Source: Reclinomonas americana ATCC 50394 (lineage: Eukaryota > Jakobida > Jakobea > Jakobida). Taken from it: a stretch of 64,000 nucleotides of DNA. Made by a program: the position numbers and the translations under genes. Below, in pieces: positions 1-13,368 of the stretch. The notes beneath the pieces are model-generated. The model was given only the letters and a program-made list of their open reading frames with translations. It searched no databases and was not told the DNA's origin. Every line of letters begins with the position of its first letter. The stretch's first letter is position 1. Location: assembly GCA_048213135.1 (NCBI GenBank), contig PS015015.1, forward strand, positions 96,925 to 160,924. Direction: 5' to 3'.

Positions 1-1783
<1,783 letters not shown>

Positions 1784-1937
1784 GTGTGATTTGATCGAAG
1801 TTGTCAGTCGATCGAGCATCCACAGGTTTTGCTTCAATTCGCATGGCTCGTGAGACGAGGTGCGACTTTTCCTCGCTTTCTCGCAGTGTGCATTGTGCTG
1901 ACAGTGGTGTGTGTCGCGCAGATATGAGGCCAAGCGC

Positions 1938-3006
1938 ATGAGCTGCGGTCGATGGACGCTGATCCTCTCAATTCCGATCATCACTTCATTGCTGGGAGTT
2001 GCGCGCTCTCTCTCTCACACACACACACAGACAGGCAACGAGACAGAGTGCACTGATGCTCACTCTGTGTGCATTGCATCAGTTGGTGTTGGTGTTGGCG
2101 ACCGCCGGTACGCAAAGTGTCGCCGCGCTGGTCATTGTCTGTCTGTCGTGGACGCCGGCGTATATCATTCTCTTCTTTGCACTTCCGTTGCGCATCAGAG
2201 CATGCTCTTCTTCGTTGTCACCCTATTGCTCATTGGCGATGTATCGCATCATCAAAGTCGCTATTACTCGCTAAGTCGAACACGCTTCCGCTGTCACGGA
2301 CTGTGGTGCTGCGGCTGCTCGTTCCCTGTGGCGACCATTGACGAAGCCGTGCGAGGTACACCCTCCACACACAGCTTGTCTTGGAGATACATATAATGAT
2401 CCGGTGCGCATTGCAGGCGATCCGAGCGATACGATGGTGTTTTGCGGAATCCGCCTGGCCTCGGCGCAGGAGAATGCCGTCATTCTCAAGCGCAAGGAGC
2501 CGACGCAGGCGATGCCAGGTGCGTGTGGTTTTCGATCTGTGCTCACACGGAGGTATTAATACGCTCGCGGTGATCTGATGCAGCGCATCTTCTGGCCCAC
2601 GATCCCAGCTCGTCGGCTGAGCCCTGCTGCGCGGACCACTGCTGCAAGTACACATGCTGCTGCTGCTACCGTTGCGTCAAATGTCGAAACCGCTGTCTTC
2701 CAATCTGCTGACACAAGGCCGGTATTCTGCAGCCTGCAATGTCGTGGTGACTCCCGAGGATCGCGACAAGTGCATCATCGACATCAACAAGCAGTTGCGC
2801 ACCTCATCTCACCCCCGTTGCCTTGTGTGTGAGCCTCTTGCTGAATGCATGCGTATAGGATCATGGCGCTGCGAGCTGGCGGCTTTGATCCGGAAACCGG
2901 CCTCACCAGCGACGAGCCACTGGCGATGCAAGCTGCACGCGAGCGCGAGAGGCAGCAACTGATTGATCAGGGCAGAGGAGGGCGTGGAGGGTTCGGGAGA
3001 CTTTGA
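1938..3006 (+). CDS. Small membrane protein with a Cys-cluster tail (213 aa)
   Basis: Seven exons (1938-1997, 2083-2186, 2276-2355, 2417-2518, 2584-2670, 2733-2793, 2859-3006) join in consistent phase to 642 nt. Two hydrophobic helices lie near the start (WTLILSIPIITSLLG running into LVLVLATAG, then ALVIVCLSWTPAYIILFF). They are followed by a short Cys-rich loop (RCHGLWCCGC) and a soluble tail with a dense Cys cluster (EPCCADHCCKYTCCCCYPC). The C-terminus is charged and ends in GRGGRGGFGRL. The family is not recognised. Cys runs beside membrane helices recall palmitoylated or metal-binding membrane proteins, but that is inference. Four of the six introns begin with GTTGCG, which is unusual. 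The start is the first Met before the hydrophobic segment; the caprin-like gene diverges only 154 bp upstream. Confidence 0.7.
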
Positions 3007-3112
3007 TACAGTGAAAAACAGGAGTTGTGCGAAATGGCGGGAATCAAAGGAACATTGTGCGATCGTAAAGGAGTGAGAGAGAGAGTGAGAGCGAGGCAGC
3101 CTTCTCCTCACG

Positions 3113-3351
3113 ATGTCGTCTGCAGCCAGACATTGGCGGCAACTTGCTGTGTGTCTCTTGTGTGTGGCACTGCTGGTGACTGCAGTGGCCAATCACGATG
3201 ACAATGAGGAACACGAGGGTGGTGCTCAGCAGCAGCAGCAGAAGGAGGATGCGCCCAAGGGTATCAACACATGGTGAGAGGGAGAGAGGGAGGAGAGGGT
3301 GGAAGGGGAAGAGTGAATGTGACAAACTGTGCGAGAGAACGAGAGAGAGAC

Positions 3352-3386
<35 letters not shown>

Positions 3387-6052
3387 GAGAGAGAGACACA
3401 CAGACACACACAGAGAGAGAGAGAGAGCACGAGGAAGGAAGAGAGAGGAGAAAGGAGAAGAATGAGAGAAAGGCACAGAAGAATACAGTGACAGATTGTG
3501 CGACAGGAGAAGAGTGAGCGCAAGAGACAGGCACAGAGAGAGGAGGGAGGGAGGGAAGAAGGGAGGGAGGCTGAGAAGGAGCGTGTCTCAGAGAGACAGA
3601 GAGAGAGGGAAGGAGAGAAGAGAGATGCATATGATTCATGCCTTCTCACTCTCTTCTTAGTGAATCACGCTACCCGCTGCTGGCCAAGCAACAATGGGGA
3701 CGCATCGCTGGTCAGGACGGGTGGATGGGCGACGGGACGACGGGAGGCGATCCGCTGACCGATGCGCGTCTGGGGCGCGTTTTTAGTGTGCTGGAGGACC
3801 CGGTGGGCTCGGGCGACTACTACTGGTTTGAGGTGAGACTGTGCTCTTGTCTCTCTACTCGACAATGCTGCTGTCTATAACTTGCTTGTTCGTCGCACAG
3901 GAGAACAAGAACGGGAGGATCGAGTGGCGCGCGATTCAGAACGGGACGGTGCCGGAGGGTCCCAAGGTGGTCTACTGCAGCGGACCGGCAATGCCTGTGC
4001 GAGTTGCGTGCACGTGCGCTCGCGTATCTTGTCTGCCGCTGTCTGGCTAAGAGCTCGTGTGCTGGCAGATGCGTGGTGGATCGCTGGTGCAGCCGCGCGT
4101 GGCACTTGTCGCACCGCACGGCTCGCCGTACTTGATTGTGGCCTCGGTGGTGTCGACCAGTTCCGTACTCGTGTTCACTGTAGACGTGTGAGAGGTGTGA
4201 ACTGACACCGTCTCGGAGCAGGGCACCAGGGTCAGTTCAATGTGTGGGGTCGCATCAATCAGGTTGGCGACAGCGACGGTAACACGCATTCGTGTCTGTT
4301 CCACAAGTTGCGCTCTATTCATCCGCCTTCCTGCCACCACTTGTTACTTGGGCTAAACCGCGTTGACGGTGCAGGATCCTGGGTGTCACCGAACATCCAC
4401 AAATCCGCGGTAAGCCTGCGATATGACATTCGACACTTGCGCCTTGTTGCTTGCTCACACTCCTCTTATTTGCCGCAGGCCTGCTGTACATTCTGGACAT
4501 GGACTTGTGGGGGCAAGCGCGTGTGCGCGAGTTGCACGTCGACATGAATCCAGTGGTGAAGACCATTATTCCCACCAGCGATTGGTCGCCGGGCATGGAT
4601 TCGCCGTTCCAGTTCACCGGGTGGGTGGTGGTGGTGTGCCACTCGGGTGTATACTGTAGTCTGACGAACGACGCACACTTGTACTGCCCAGGCCCGATCC
4701 CGCCGGCTCGTTCTACTTTGCCGATTTCGACAACAACTCGGTGGTGCGCATGAATGCCGACTTTTCGGTGCAGTCGTGGGGCGAGGGCGACGCCGGCTGG
4801 AACGACGGACCAGGTGGGTTGGGAGAGAGGAGTGTAGGTGTAAGGCTGCATGCTGAAAGTGTGCGTGTGTGGCCACAGGTGATCGTGCACTCTTCAACGG
4901 ACCATTTGGAGTGGCTCTGCTGGACAACGATCACATTGTGGTGTCGGACTCGGTCTGTGCTGTCCGCTCGTGCCTTTGCCTGTCACTCCTCTCATTTTTG
5001 TCCCTTGCGCGCATGTGCAGAACTCGCACACTCTCCGTCTGATCAGCATGAAGACGAGTTGCGTTGTTCTGTGAAGGGTGTCACCACTTTTTGGCTTGTC
5101 GTTCTCACCCCGTCGCTTGCAGACGAAGTGTGCACTTTGGCAGGTGCGCACGCCATTGCTACCTCCATCCCAAGTGCTCGGTGACTGAATTGTACGCAGG
5201 TCGACCCAATGTTCGCGGCTTTGGCGAGGGCGACGAATCGCAGCTCCTCAACTTCCCCAAGGTGCCGTTCTCCTTCTCCTCACCACTGTCTTTCCTCGTT
5301 CTCATCCCCACGTGCGGCGCAGGGTCTCATGTGGAACACGGCCACTAAGACCCTGCTCATTGCCGACAGTGGCTCCTTGTTGCGCCTCTGCTTCCCCATC
5401 CCTTTCTCTCTCTTCCGCACAAGTTTTGCTCACTCGCGTACCGCCAGCACCATTCGCACGCTGCACTTCCCGGCTCTCAAGGCCGCTGCCGACAAGGCCG
5501 AGCGTGACCGCCTGCAACGCGAGCACCTGCAAGCGCTGCGTGAGCAGGCGCGTCGTGTCCGCGAGATGCGCGAGCGCCACCTGGCCGAGATGGCGCGCGC
5601 CGCCGAGATCGAGATCCAACAGCGCCAAGACATGGAGAAGAGGCGTGCCGACCTGCTCAAGGCCAACCCCGACATGTCAGTGGACGGACACACCGGCCCG
5701 CAGTCGGTGGAGGGCGCCACGGCAAGCGCCGCACAACCTCCACCGGAAGAATTGGCCTTTGACGCGCGGCAAGAGAATCCCACGCCACCGCCACCTCCTC
5801 CGCCTCCACCACCACCAACACAAGCTTCGCCACCTCCACCGCCGNNNNNNNNNNNNNNNNNNNNNNNNNNNNNNNNNNNNNNNNNNNNNNNNNNNNNNNN
5901 NNNNNNNNNNNNNNNNNNNNNNNNNNNNNNNNNNNNNNNNNNNNNNNNNNNNNNNNNNNNNNNNNNNNNNNNNNNNNNNNNNNNNNNNNNNNNNNNNNNN
6001 NNNNNNNNNNNNNNCAGCGGCGGCGGCGGCGGCAAAGGCAGCGAATTACTAA
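3113..6052 (+). CDS. Secreted NHL-repeat protein with coiled coil and Pro-rich C-terminus
   Basis: The ATG at 3113 starts a signal peptide (LAVCLLCVALLVTAVA) followed by an acidic, Gln-rich stretch. About a dozen exons then encode a beta-propeller of NHL type. Visible blades include SFYFADFDNNSVVRMNADF, FGVALLDNDHIVVSDS with NSHTLRLIS, EVCTLAG, and LLNFPK with GLMWNTATKTLLIADS. The last exon (from about 5445) switches to a strongly charged coiled coil rich in Glu, Arg and Gln (ERDRLQREHLQALREQARR), then a poly-Pro segment that enters the 170-N gap at 5845. After the gap an Ala-rich frame ends in KAANY and stop at 6052. The first intron (3274-3660) is a long GA-rich microsatellite. A secreted or luminal scaffold is likely; the ligand is unknown. 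The exon edge around 5060-5130 is uncertain. Confidence 0.75.
3300..3640. repeat. (GA)n-rich purine tract inside intron 1 of the NHL gene
   Basis: About 340 bp of nearly pure purine on the plus strand, including an uninterrupted GA run near 3353-3380. It lies between the donor after 3273 and the acceptor near 3660. Confidence 0.9.
5845..6014. other. Assembly gap (170 N) in the Pro-rich exon
   Basis: A run of N between CCG (Pro) codons and GCG/GGC (Ala/Gly) codons. Low-complexity coding sequence probably caused the assembly break. Confidence 0.99.
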
Positions 6053-6144
6053 TTAATGGCCACACACAGACACGCACATTCCCGACTCTTTCTCTAACAA
6101 ATTCTGTACGATTCCATCTCTCCTCCTCCGTTCCAAGTCGTCGG

Positions 6145-8311
6145 TTAGCGAACGTGCAGCTCTTGTGAGGGCCTGCCACCCAGATGCGGCGCCGAGGGTT
6201 GTGGTCTGGAAAGCTTGCCAATGATCTCCGCCTGCGGTTGCAGCTGCAGCGAGTGCAGGATGCGATAAAACGTCTTTCCGTACTCGCGCCACGCTGACTC
6301 CTCCGCCTCCATAACAATCACCACGCCGAGGCACCGCGCGTACTACAAGAAAGGGAGAAAGAGGGAGAGTAAGAAACGGTGTCGACAGAAAGAAGCTCGT
6401 GTGTCGGTGCGGCACCTTGATTTGCGCCGCCACCAGCGTGTCTCGCCGCATGACCTTGTCGTCCTGCGCGTACGTGTACCTCATAAACTCGAACGTGCGC
6501 TGCACCGTGCGCAGCGAGTCGGTGGTGTCGATGGGCGCCCACGGCACGGGAATGGACGGCAGCTGCTCCGACTGGACCACTGTGTCGTCGGTTTCGGTGG
6601 GCGGGTTGTCCGGATCCCCGTGCGCCAGATCCACCAGACTGGCGCTGTGCCGGACTTGGGTTTCGAGCACTTCGTGTTTGAATAGGAATTGCATGTTGAT
6701 TTCCTGTGGGAGGGAGGGAAGAGGGAGGAAGAGGGGAGGGAGGGGAAGAAGAGAAGGGTGAATACTGGGCGGACAAGAACTGGGAAGACAGGTGGCGAGA
6801 GGGAGCAAAAGGAAGGATGAGGGTGCACGCTGACACCAGCAGACTGGAGACCAGAGACAGCAATAGAAAGAGGAAAAGGCGAGGCGATGAAACTTGAGAC
6901 CATAAAAACAAAGGGAGGACGTGTAGAAGGAGAGAAGCAAGGGTGAGACAGAAAAGGCTCGAAGTACACGAAGCAACCGAGGAGGCGGATGCTGACAGGA
7001 AGACACTGGAGAAGAAAGATGGAGAGAGGAAAAGGCGAGGTGATGAAGATAAAGACCACACACACAACGGGAGGAATGGTGGTACAGGAGAAGAAGCACA
7101 TACTGAGATGGGAATGGCTCGAGACAGAGGTGCACACGAAGCAACCGACGACGTGGATGCTGACTGTAAGAGATAGGAGAACAGAGGAAGCGTTGATGGA
7201 GTGCGGAGAAGGCAAGAGAGCGAGGCTGGAGACCACAAGCTCGCAGGTACACACAAAGGGAGGGATGGTGGAGAAGAGAGAAGTGCTTGATTCACTCTGC
7301 GAGAACAGAGAGAAGACGAAGATCGATGTGAGAGATAACGGCGAGGAACAGGAAACCTGCAAAGTTGTAGCAGAGAGAAGGACAGGACGAGTGAGCCGGT
7401 GAGGATGAAGAAGAGAGGAACAACGGAAGATGGCCGAGCAAGGACGTTCTCACCGATCCTCGCCCTTTCTCGGCCCTCTCACATCGATCGTCGGCATTCT
7501 TTCTTTCCTCTCACTTGTCATCTCTCTCTATCTCTCGGCATGCACGGTGTCGTGTACTTCATCCACACTGGCTAGTTCTCTCTCTCTCTCTCTCTCTCTC
7601 TCTGTTCTCTTCAGCCCTTCACTTCCCGTTTCTCGGCCCTCTTCAATCTCCTCTCTCTTTCCCCCTTGCCACTACCCCTCCTTCCTCCCCACCTTGGCCA
7701 GCTCACGCGTTGTCCTGGGCGGATCGAGCTTCTCCAGCTGGAACTCCATGCTGGCGCCCGAGTTGTGCGCGACCACCACCTTGCGCGCACACGAGCCACC
7801 CTGATGTCGCACACTCCATCCGGCCACACACGGATACACAAACGTCAGACCGTCGTTGCGGAAGGTTTTCTCTGAGAGAGAGACACACAAGTGAGAGACA
7901 AGTGAGTGAAAGCGATCGTCGTCCGTTTGAGCACCATTTTTTGTGCGTGTGTGTGTGATTCTCTCTTTCTCTTTGACTGTGTCTGTGATCACGCACCATT
8001 CTGTATGTCGCTGATTGGTGGTGGCTCGTCACTGTAGCTGCACCCCTGTTCCTCACACCCCCCAACGAACAAGAGTGAGTGAATGTGAGCTGTTATGAGC
8101 GCGATTGATGGGACTCGTGTGCGTGTGTGTGAGTATGTGTGTGTTGTTGGAGGAGGCGCACCATGTTGTGAGTCGATCGCGTTGGCTCACTACACAAAGT
8201 GGTGATTGGATTTGGAGAGTGCGTTCGTCGGTTATCGCGGACTGCGAACGCTTACGCCAAGATGTCACGACATGCGTGTTGTGCGGGTGGAAGCTGCCTC
8301 CGGTTTGTCAT
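6145..8311 (-). CDS. Mog1/PsbP-like fold protein (function unknown)
   Basis: Minus-strand gene. Exon 1 (8311-8256) encodes MTNRRQLPPAQHACRDILA and ends at a GTAAGC donor. It joins in phase to an exon carrying SDEPPPISDIQN, then to exons with KTFRNDGLTFVYPCVAGW and SGASMEFQLEKLDPP, then EINMQFLFKHEVLE, then the last exon with CLGVVIVMEAEESAWREYGK and FYRILHSLQLQ, stop at 6145. The order 'DGL-F-YP--W', 'Gas--v', '----F--IL-S-' is that of the Mog1/PsbP/DcrB alpha-beta sandwich, so a small binding or transport-accessory role is possible. The match is by pattern only. The third intron is about 1 kb (roughly 7690-6705), far longer than its neighbours, and is CT/purine-rich. Exon 1 shares a 36-nt block with 15649-15684. 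Confidence 0.6.
7577..7605. repeat. (CT)n microsatellite
   Basis: A CT run inside the long intron of the Mog1/PsbP-like minus-strand gene. Confidence 0.9.
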
Positions 8312-8649
8312 GCAAGTGATCAAGCGTTGAGCACTATCTGGTCGGTCTGTCAGATTATGTGAGGGGAAATGTGGGTGGCAGTACATCAGGATACAGAGTC
8401 CATTCTGTGTCACCATGGACCGTGCTATATATGGGCGTGTGCGCCGTCGTGTGGGGAGGAGGGTGGTGCTGGCGGCCTCTCAAGGAGATGCCTGTAGGCA
8501 GAGAGAATCGCGATACACTGCGCGGGACAAGTCGTTACAAAGTTTTCGCACTGTTGAGAGAGAAGGTGACTTGCAGGCGCGCTCCGCGCGCCTGCGCGTC
8601 TGTCTGTATGAAGACACCACATTGTCTCTGACTCCTTGTGCTGTGTCAG
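8312..8649. promoter_or_regulatory. Divergent intergenic region with a TATATAT element
   Basis: The 338 bp between two divergent starts (8311 minus, 8650 plus) should hold both promoters. A TATATAT at 8426-8432 is the only recognisable core-promoter-like element. No gene is visible in the stretch. Confidence 0.3.
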
Positions 8650-11600
8650 ATGGCTGCGGCTGCGGATGTGGTGCGCTTCGTGCGTCTGCCACCGGCGACC
8701 ACACAGTTGTACTGCATGGCACCGACATCGGCACCGTGCCTCGCTCTCCTCGCGCTTCTCGAGGCAGCTGACAGTCAGGTGGCAATCACAGAGGAGACTA
8801 TGGACGCCTACGATCGTCTCTTCTGTGTGCAAGAGGAGAATGGTTTCCATCACCGCCTGTTTCAACGCAGCGGCACCTTCTCCAGCCGCCCGGCGCGACG
8901 CGCAGCCCGAGCGTGTGGAGCGCTTAAGAGGCCCACCGTCGTGAGTGGTCAGTGTGTGCACGCGTTGAGTGTGTGTGATTGGAGCGATGTGATCTGACTG
9001 GTGATTGTTAGTCGTGGGGAAGTGCCCACTGGGCGAGTGTACGAGTACCACTGTCACCCTTGTTATATTCAACACCCACAACTAGGCGGCACGAGAGGTC
9101 GCGCGAACCGTACACTCTCGGACGCTGACCACACTGCGCAGTGCGTTGATGAGGATGGAGTGCCACAGTTCATGAGTGGTGTGTCAGTGTCGCGTGCAAT
9201 TGCAAGTGCTCACGCCCCTGCTCAATGAGTGCCATAGAGCAACACTTCCATGCTCCGTGCGGCTCCGCAGTGCGAAAGGATCAGCTCGAAGCGAAGGTAC
9301 AGGCGTTTGTGGAAAGTGAAGGTTCTTGTCTGCTCAGTGTGCCTGCGCCTCTGTTCGTCCTTGTGTCACTCACTGCTAAGAGCAGAAGCAGAGGCAGAGG
9401 CTGACCAGGAAGTGGTTCTGGAACTGCAACGCAAAGCTGTGCCTCTCGCAGAGGCTGGACTCTTGCTGAAGCCTATTGGATTGCAACGACAGAAGATGAC
9501 TCTCTGGGTGATTGACGGCACTGCGGCCGCCGCTCCTGACACACCGCCCATGTTTGTCGCCACCAACTCGAAGCAGAGCTATGTGGATGGTTTGGCCATC
9601 GTCAGCCCTATTCTGCCTCGGCCACCGGCAGGGCCTGAGCCGTTGCACATGGACCAATTGTGGCGGTGCTCTCGCTGCAGTGGACGATACGCGGCTGCGG
9701 CGTGTGCCCACGTTCAAGTGGCCCACAATGCTGGAGTCGGTGCTGTTAACGGTCGCACCCTTGAGTTTGTCGGCGACGACGGTCTTGAACATGAGGCACT
9801 TGCGCTACCTCCCAACGTTCGGTCCTTGCACAAGAAGAGGTCGTCACGGAAACGAGCCGGCGATGCCGATGCAGCAACGATTGACATCAGGGCTCAGGTG
9901 CGTCACGTTTATGCATGCGTGAGGCAGAGAGCGGGAGCTGGTGGAGTATTATTATCGACGCGATGTCTCACTCCGTCCACCTCCTCCACAGATGGTGGAG
10001 GCGATCAGGGACTCCAAAATGTATCGCGTGCCGTTTGCCACAGTGCTTGGCGAGCCAGGCTGTTTGCCAGTCGTCGAGGACATTACATCGTGCTCCTTCA
10101 AGCCACATCGCTCTCGACAGAAGATGCCGGCAATACGGCTAGTAATCCGCATGCCCGTTGCGGTGGTGCCAGGTTGGTACACTCCGTGGCGTTGATCATG
10201 AAGTGCTGGGGTGCATCTGTGTGTGGCTCATTGCGCCTCATATGTGCAGCGCAGGGAGCGCTACATCTTGGGTCGAGTCTCACGATTGCAGTCGTGAAGC
10301 TCGACGCCGAGTGGGCTGTCGATTCGGTAATCTCCAAGTGCGACTGCAACGCGGCCCACACAGAGTGCGCGCACGTAATGATTGCGCGCTTCGTCGTCAA
10401 GCGTCTACTCCGACCTCAACCTCCAGCTGCCGAGGTACCAATACCGGCGGCGCACGATGCTGCGGAGGATGTCGCGCCTGCCGCAGTTCTCCAGGAGCCT
10501 CCTGCGCTGGAGGATGTGCGACCACGACTGTCGGAAGAGCGGCATTGTGATAGGTTTTGGTTCGATCTGAGCCAGCTGTCGGACGATGAGCTTGCTGCTC
10601 ACGACGTGATGCGCATTGTACGGAGTGTAGGTGCGTTGAGCTGTCTGGAGATAGGGCTGGTGTCTTGCGCCAGGCTAACCGTGGTGCATGGTATGCCTTG
10701 TTGTGGCAGAGGAGGATCACAAGCACACATCATACCAGTTTCCATGGATGTACAAGCCAGGTGAACTCGCTCGTGCCGAGGATCACATGGTGTTGGCAAA
10801 CAGGCTCTACATGCCAGCGGCGACGTGTCCCGCCTGTGGGTATAATGTGCATCGGAACTCGGAACGCCGGTCAGGAGTGTGTTTGACGACTCATGGTGTT
10901 GCTCAAGGTCAGTCACCTCCACTGGATGCTTCCCGAGTAGGCATTGGCATCTCTTAGCTTTCATGTTGACGCAGGCCTATACTTCACTTCGGGTCGATGC
11001 ACTAACAAAGAGTGCAACATCGACGTGTACCCTCGCGACGCCAGTTGGCTCATCCACATCCTGGACGATGGCTTTGCATGTAGTTTCAATGTGCTTATCA
11101 AGCTCACCTGGCACATGCCCCGAGTGAGTCTGCGTGATCTTCATCGCACTTTCTCTTTCCTGTGTTGACTGATGGTTTGTTGTCTCACACAGTTTGGACA
11201 TGGCATCAAGACGAGTATGTTGGAGCTGTTCCCTCATGACTACGGCGAGCCTCCTGGCATCAAGTCCCTGCAGCAGGTGCGAGACTGCTGTGAAGCATTC
11301 ATCAGCTTCACCCCGTGGCCATACAAGCCGCTCTGCCTTAAGTGCGGTGGTGACAAGTTCGTAGCAGTCGTAATGGATGGTCAGTTTGCAGTGGCGCTTC
11401 TCTTTTGTTGTCTGTCTGGCAGCTGCGCAACTCGTGAGCTGTCCACTCGCAGGTATCGAAGGAGTGGTGATGCGAGTGCCGAGTTACGTTCTTGTGTGGG
11501 GTACTAGGATTGGTGTGAGCGTCTGACGGCGCCATGGATTTGTACAACCGCTTACCGGATGCTGCAGGGGAGGCTGCCAAGTTCCAGACAAGCGAAGAGG

Positions 11601-12661
11601 AAGAGGGCATTCTGCAGCGCAACGCCCAGCAACCAATGAATCTCGTCAAGCGGTGGTCGAACGTTGACAAGATGGTGCACCTACAACCCTTCCTGCCACC
11701 GTCAATTCGTCAGAGTTTTGTGCCTATCTGAATCCTCCGTGCTATAGTTTACGTGATAATCTGACTACTGTCGTCGATACACAGAGCTCAAGCCTCTTGA
11801 GAACTACTTAGCTGGTGAGTTTCCCATGCACGCCAACCGTGATATGATTAAGGGAGATGGCACTGCCGCCGTCAACACGGAGAGCCGGAAGCTGCATCGT
11901 GCAGAGCAGCAAGGTGCCGAACTTGTTGGCCCTCTCGGTGACGGTGACGAGGCTGAGTATGACAAGCTCATGGAGGGTCTTGACGAGGAGAGCATGGGGT
12001 ACGAGCTGCGTCGGAAGCTGCAGCACTCAAAGGTATATGCTCCCCTCAGGCAGAATGTGACGCCCGCACGTGCGGTTGTTGTGCTCACCCATTGTTATGT
12101 CACAGAAAGCAGTATTGAAAGCATATCTGGCGATGGAGAGGGTCGCGTTTGATCCGAACGCTCTGCGCGACACGTTGCGCAGGCAAGCGATTAACCACTG
12201 CTGCGTCAAACACGGACTTGAAGTGGACACCAAGAACTTCAACGCAGTGTCTCAACCGACCACATGTAAGTGTGTGTGTGTGTGTGTGCGTGTGTGTGTA
12301 TATGTGAGAAATCGCATTCAAGTCGCAGTCCACTGACAAAGTGCATCGTTCACGTCCGTTCATGCAGCACATATCCTCACCGCACAGTGCCCACACGGAA
12401 CCGTTATAGCATTCTCTGTCTGCAACCGATCAGAAGGTGAAGGTGACTATGGAGACATGCTGGACTCGCTCAAGTTCGACTGGCTCCCCAATCTGGTGCG
12501 TCGCTTCCGTTGTCCATCTTAGAAGAGTGCTGACACAGCGCGCGACATTTGCAGACATCATCGCAAACGCAGGCTGCGAGCAATGGAGCAGCCGTGTTCC
12601 AGCTGATTGTCGTGCAACGAGCAGTAGAACTGTCATCTGCACAGCGCGAGCAGCTCACCAC
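8650..12661 (+). CDS. SWIM zinc-finger protein with KDZ-transposon-type Cys clusters (3' end in gap)
   Basis: The ATG at 8650 begins MAAAADVVRFVRLPPATTQ. At least twelve exons follow. A Cys/His cluster (YEYHCHPCYIQ; CSRPC...HFHAPCGS) comes first. Next is a long exon at about 9400-9897, then an exon with the SWIM pattern C-x-C-x6-C-x-H (SKCDCNAAHTECAHVMIARF, about 10336-10395). Further Cys pairs follow (TCPACGYNVH; GRCTNKECNIDVYP), then LCLKCGGDKFVAVVMDG (about 11333-11380). A late exon carries HILTAQCPHGTVIAFSVC. The order SWIM / paired-Cys / CxxCG...DG / CPHG-v-ya matches SWIM proteins linked to KDZ-type (Zisupton-like) transposons and HMGXB3-like proteins. Whether it is a live element, a remnant or a domesticated gene cannot be told. 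No terminal repeats were seen. The reading frame is open across many introns, which favours a host gene. Confidence 0.55.
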
Positions 12662-13368
12662 NNNNNNNNNNNNNNNNNNNNNNNNNNNNNNNNNNNNNNN
12701 NNNNNNNNNNNNNNNNNNNNNNNNNNNNNNNNNNNNNNNNNNNNNNNNNNNNNNNNNNNNNNNNNNNNNNNNNNNNNNNNNNNNNNNNNNNNNNNNNNNN
12801 NNNNNNNNNNNNNNNNNNNNNNNNNNNNNNNNNNNNNNNNNNNNNNNNNNNNNNNNNNNNNNNNNNNNNNNNNNNNNNNNNNNNNNNNNNNNNNNNNNNN
12901 NNNNNNNNNNNNNNNNNNNNNNNNNNNNNNNNNNNNNNNNNNNNNNNNNNNNNNNNNNNNNNNNNNNNNNNNNNNNNNNNNNNNNNNNNNNNNNNNNNNN
13001 NNNNNNNNNNNNNNNNNNNNNNNNNNNNNNNNNNNNNNNNNNNNNNNNNNNNNNNNNNNNNNNNNNNNNNNNNNNNNNNNNNNNNNNNNNNNNNNNNNNN
13101 NNNNNNNNNNNNNNNNNNNNNNNNNNNNNNNNNNNNNNNNNNNNNNNNNNNNNNNNNNNNNNNNNNNNNNNNNNNNNNNNNNNNNNNNNNNNNNNNNNNN
13201 NNNNNNNNNNNNNNNNNNNNNNNNNNNNNNNNNNNNNNNNNNNNNNNNNNNNNNNNNNNNNNNNNNNNNNNNNNNNNNNNNNNNNNNNNNNNNNNNNNNN
13301 NNNNNNNNNNNNNNNNNNNNNNNNNNNNNNNNNNNNNNNNNNNNNNNNNNNNNNNNNNNNNNNNNNNN
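12662..13368. other. Assembly gap (707 N)
   Basis: Hides the 3' end of the SWIM gene and the 5' end of the polytopic membrane protein gene. Confidence 0.99.

Noticed and set aside
3044-3649. Leu/Ser-rich membrane-like ORFs on the minus strand
   Set aside because: They are the complement of the GA-rich first intron of the NHL gene.
9250-10764. Single 504-codon exon
   Set aside because: The open frame is real coding over parts, but it reads through introns near 9898-9942 and 10172-10251. The spliced frame gives the conserved SWIM context.
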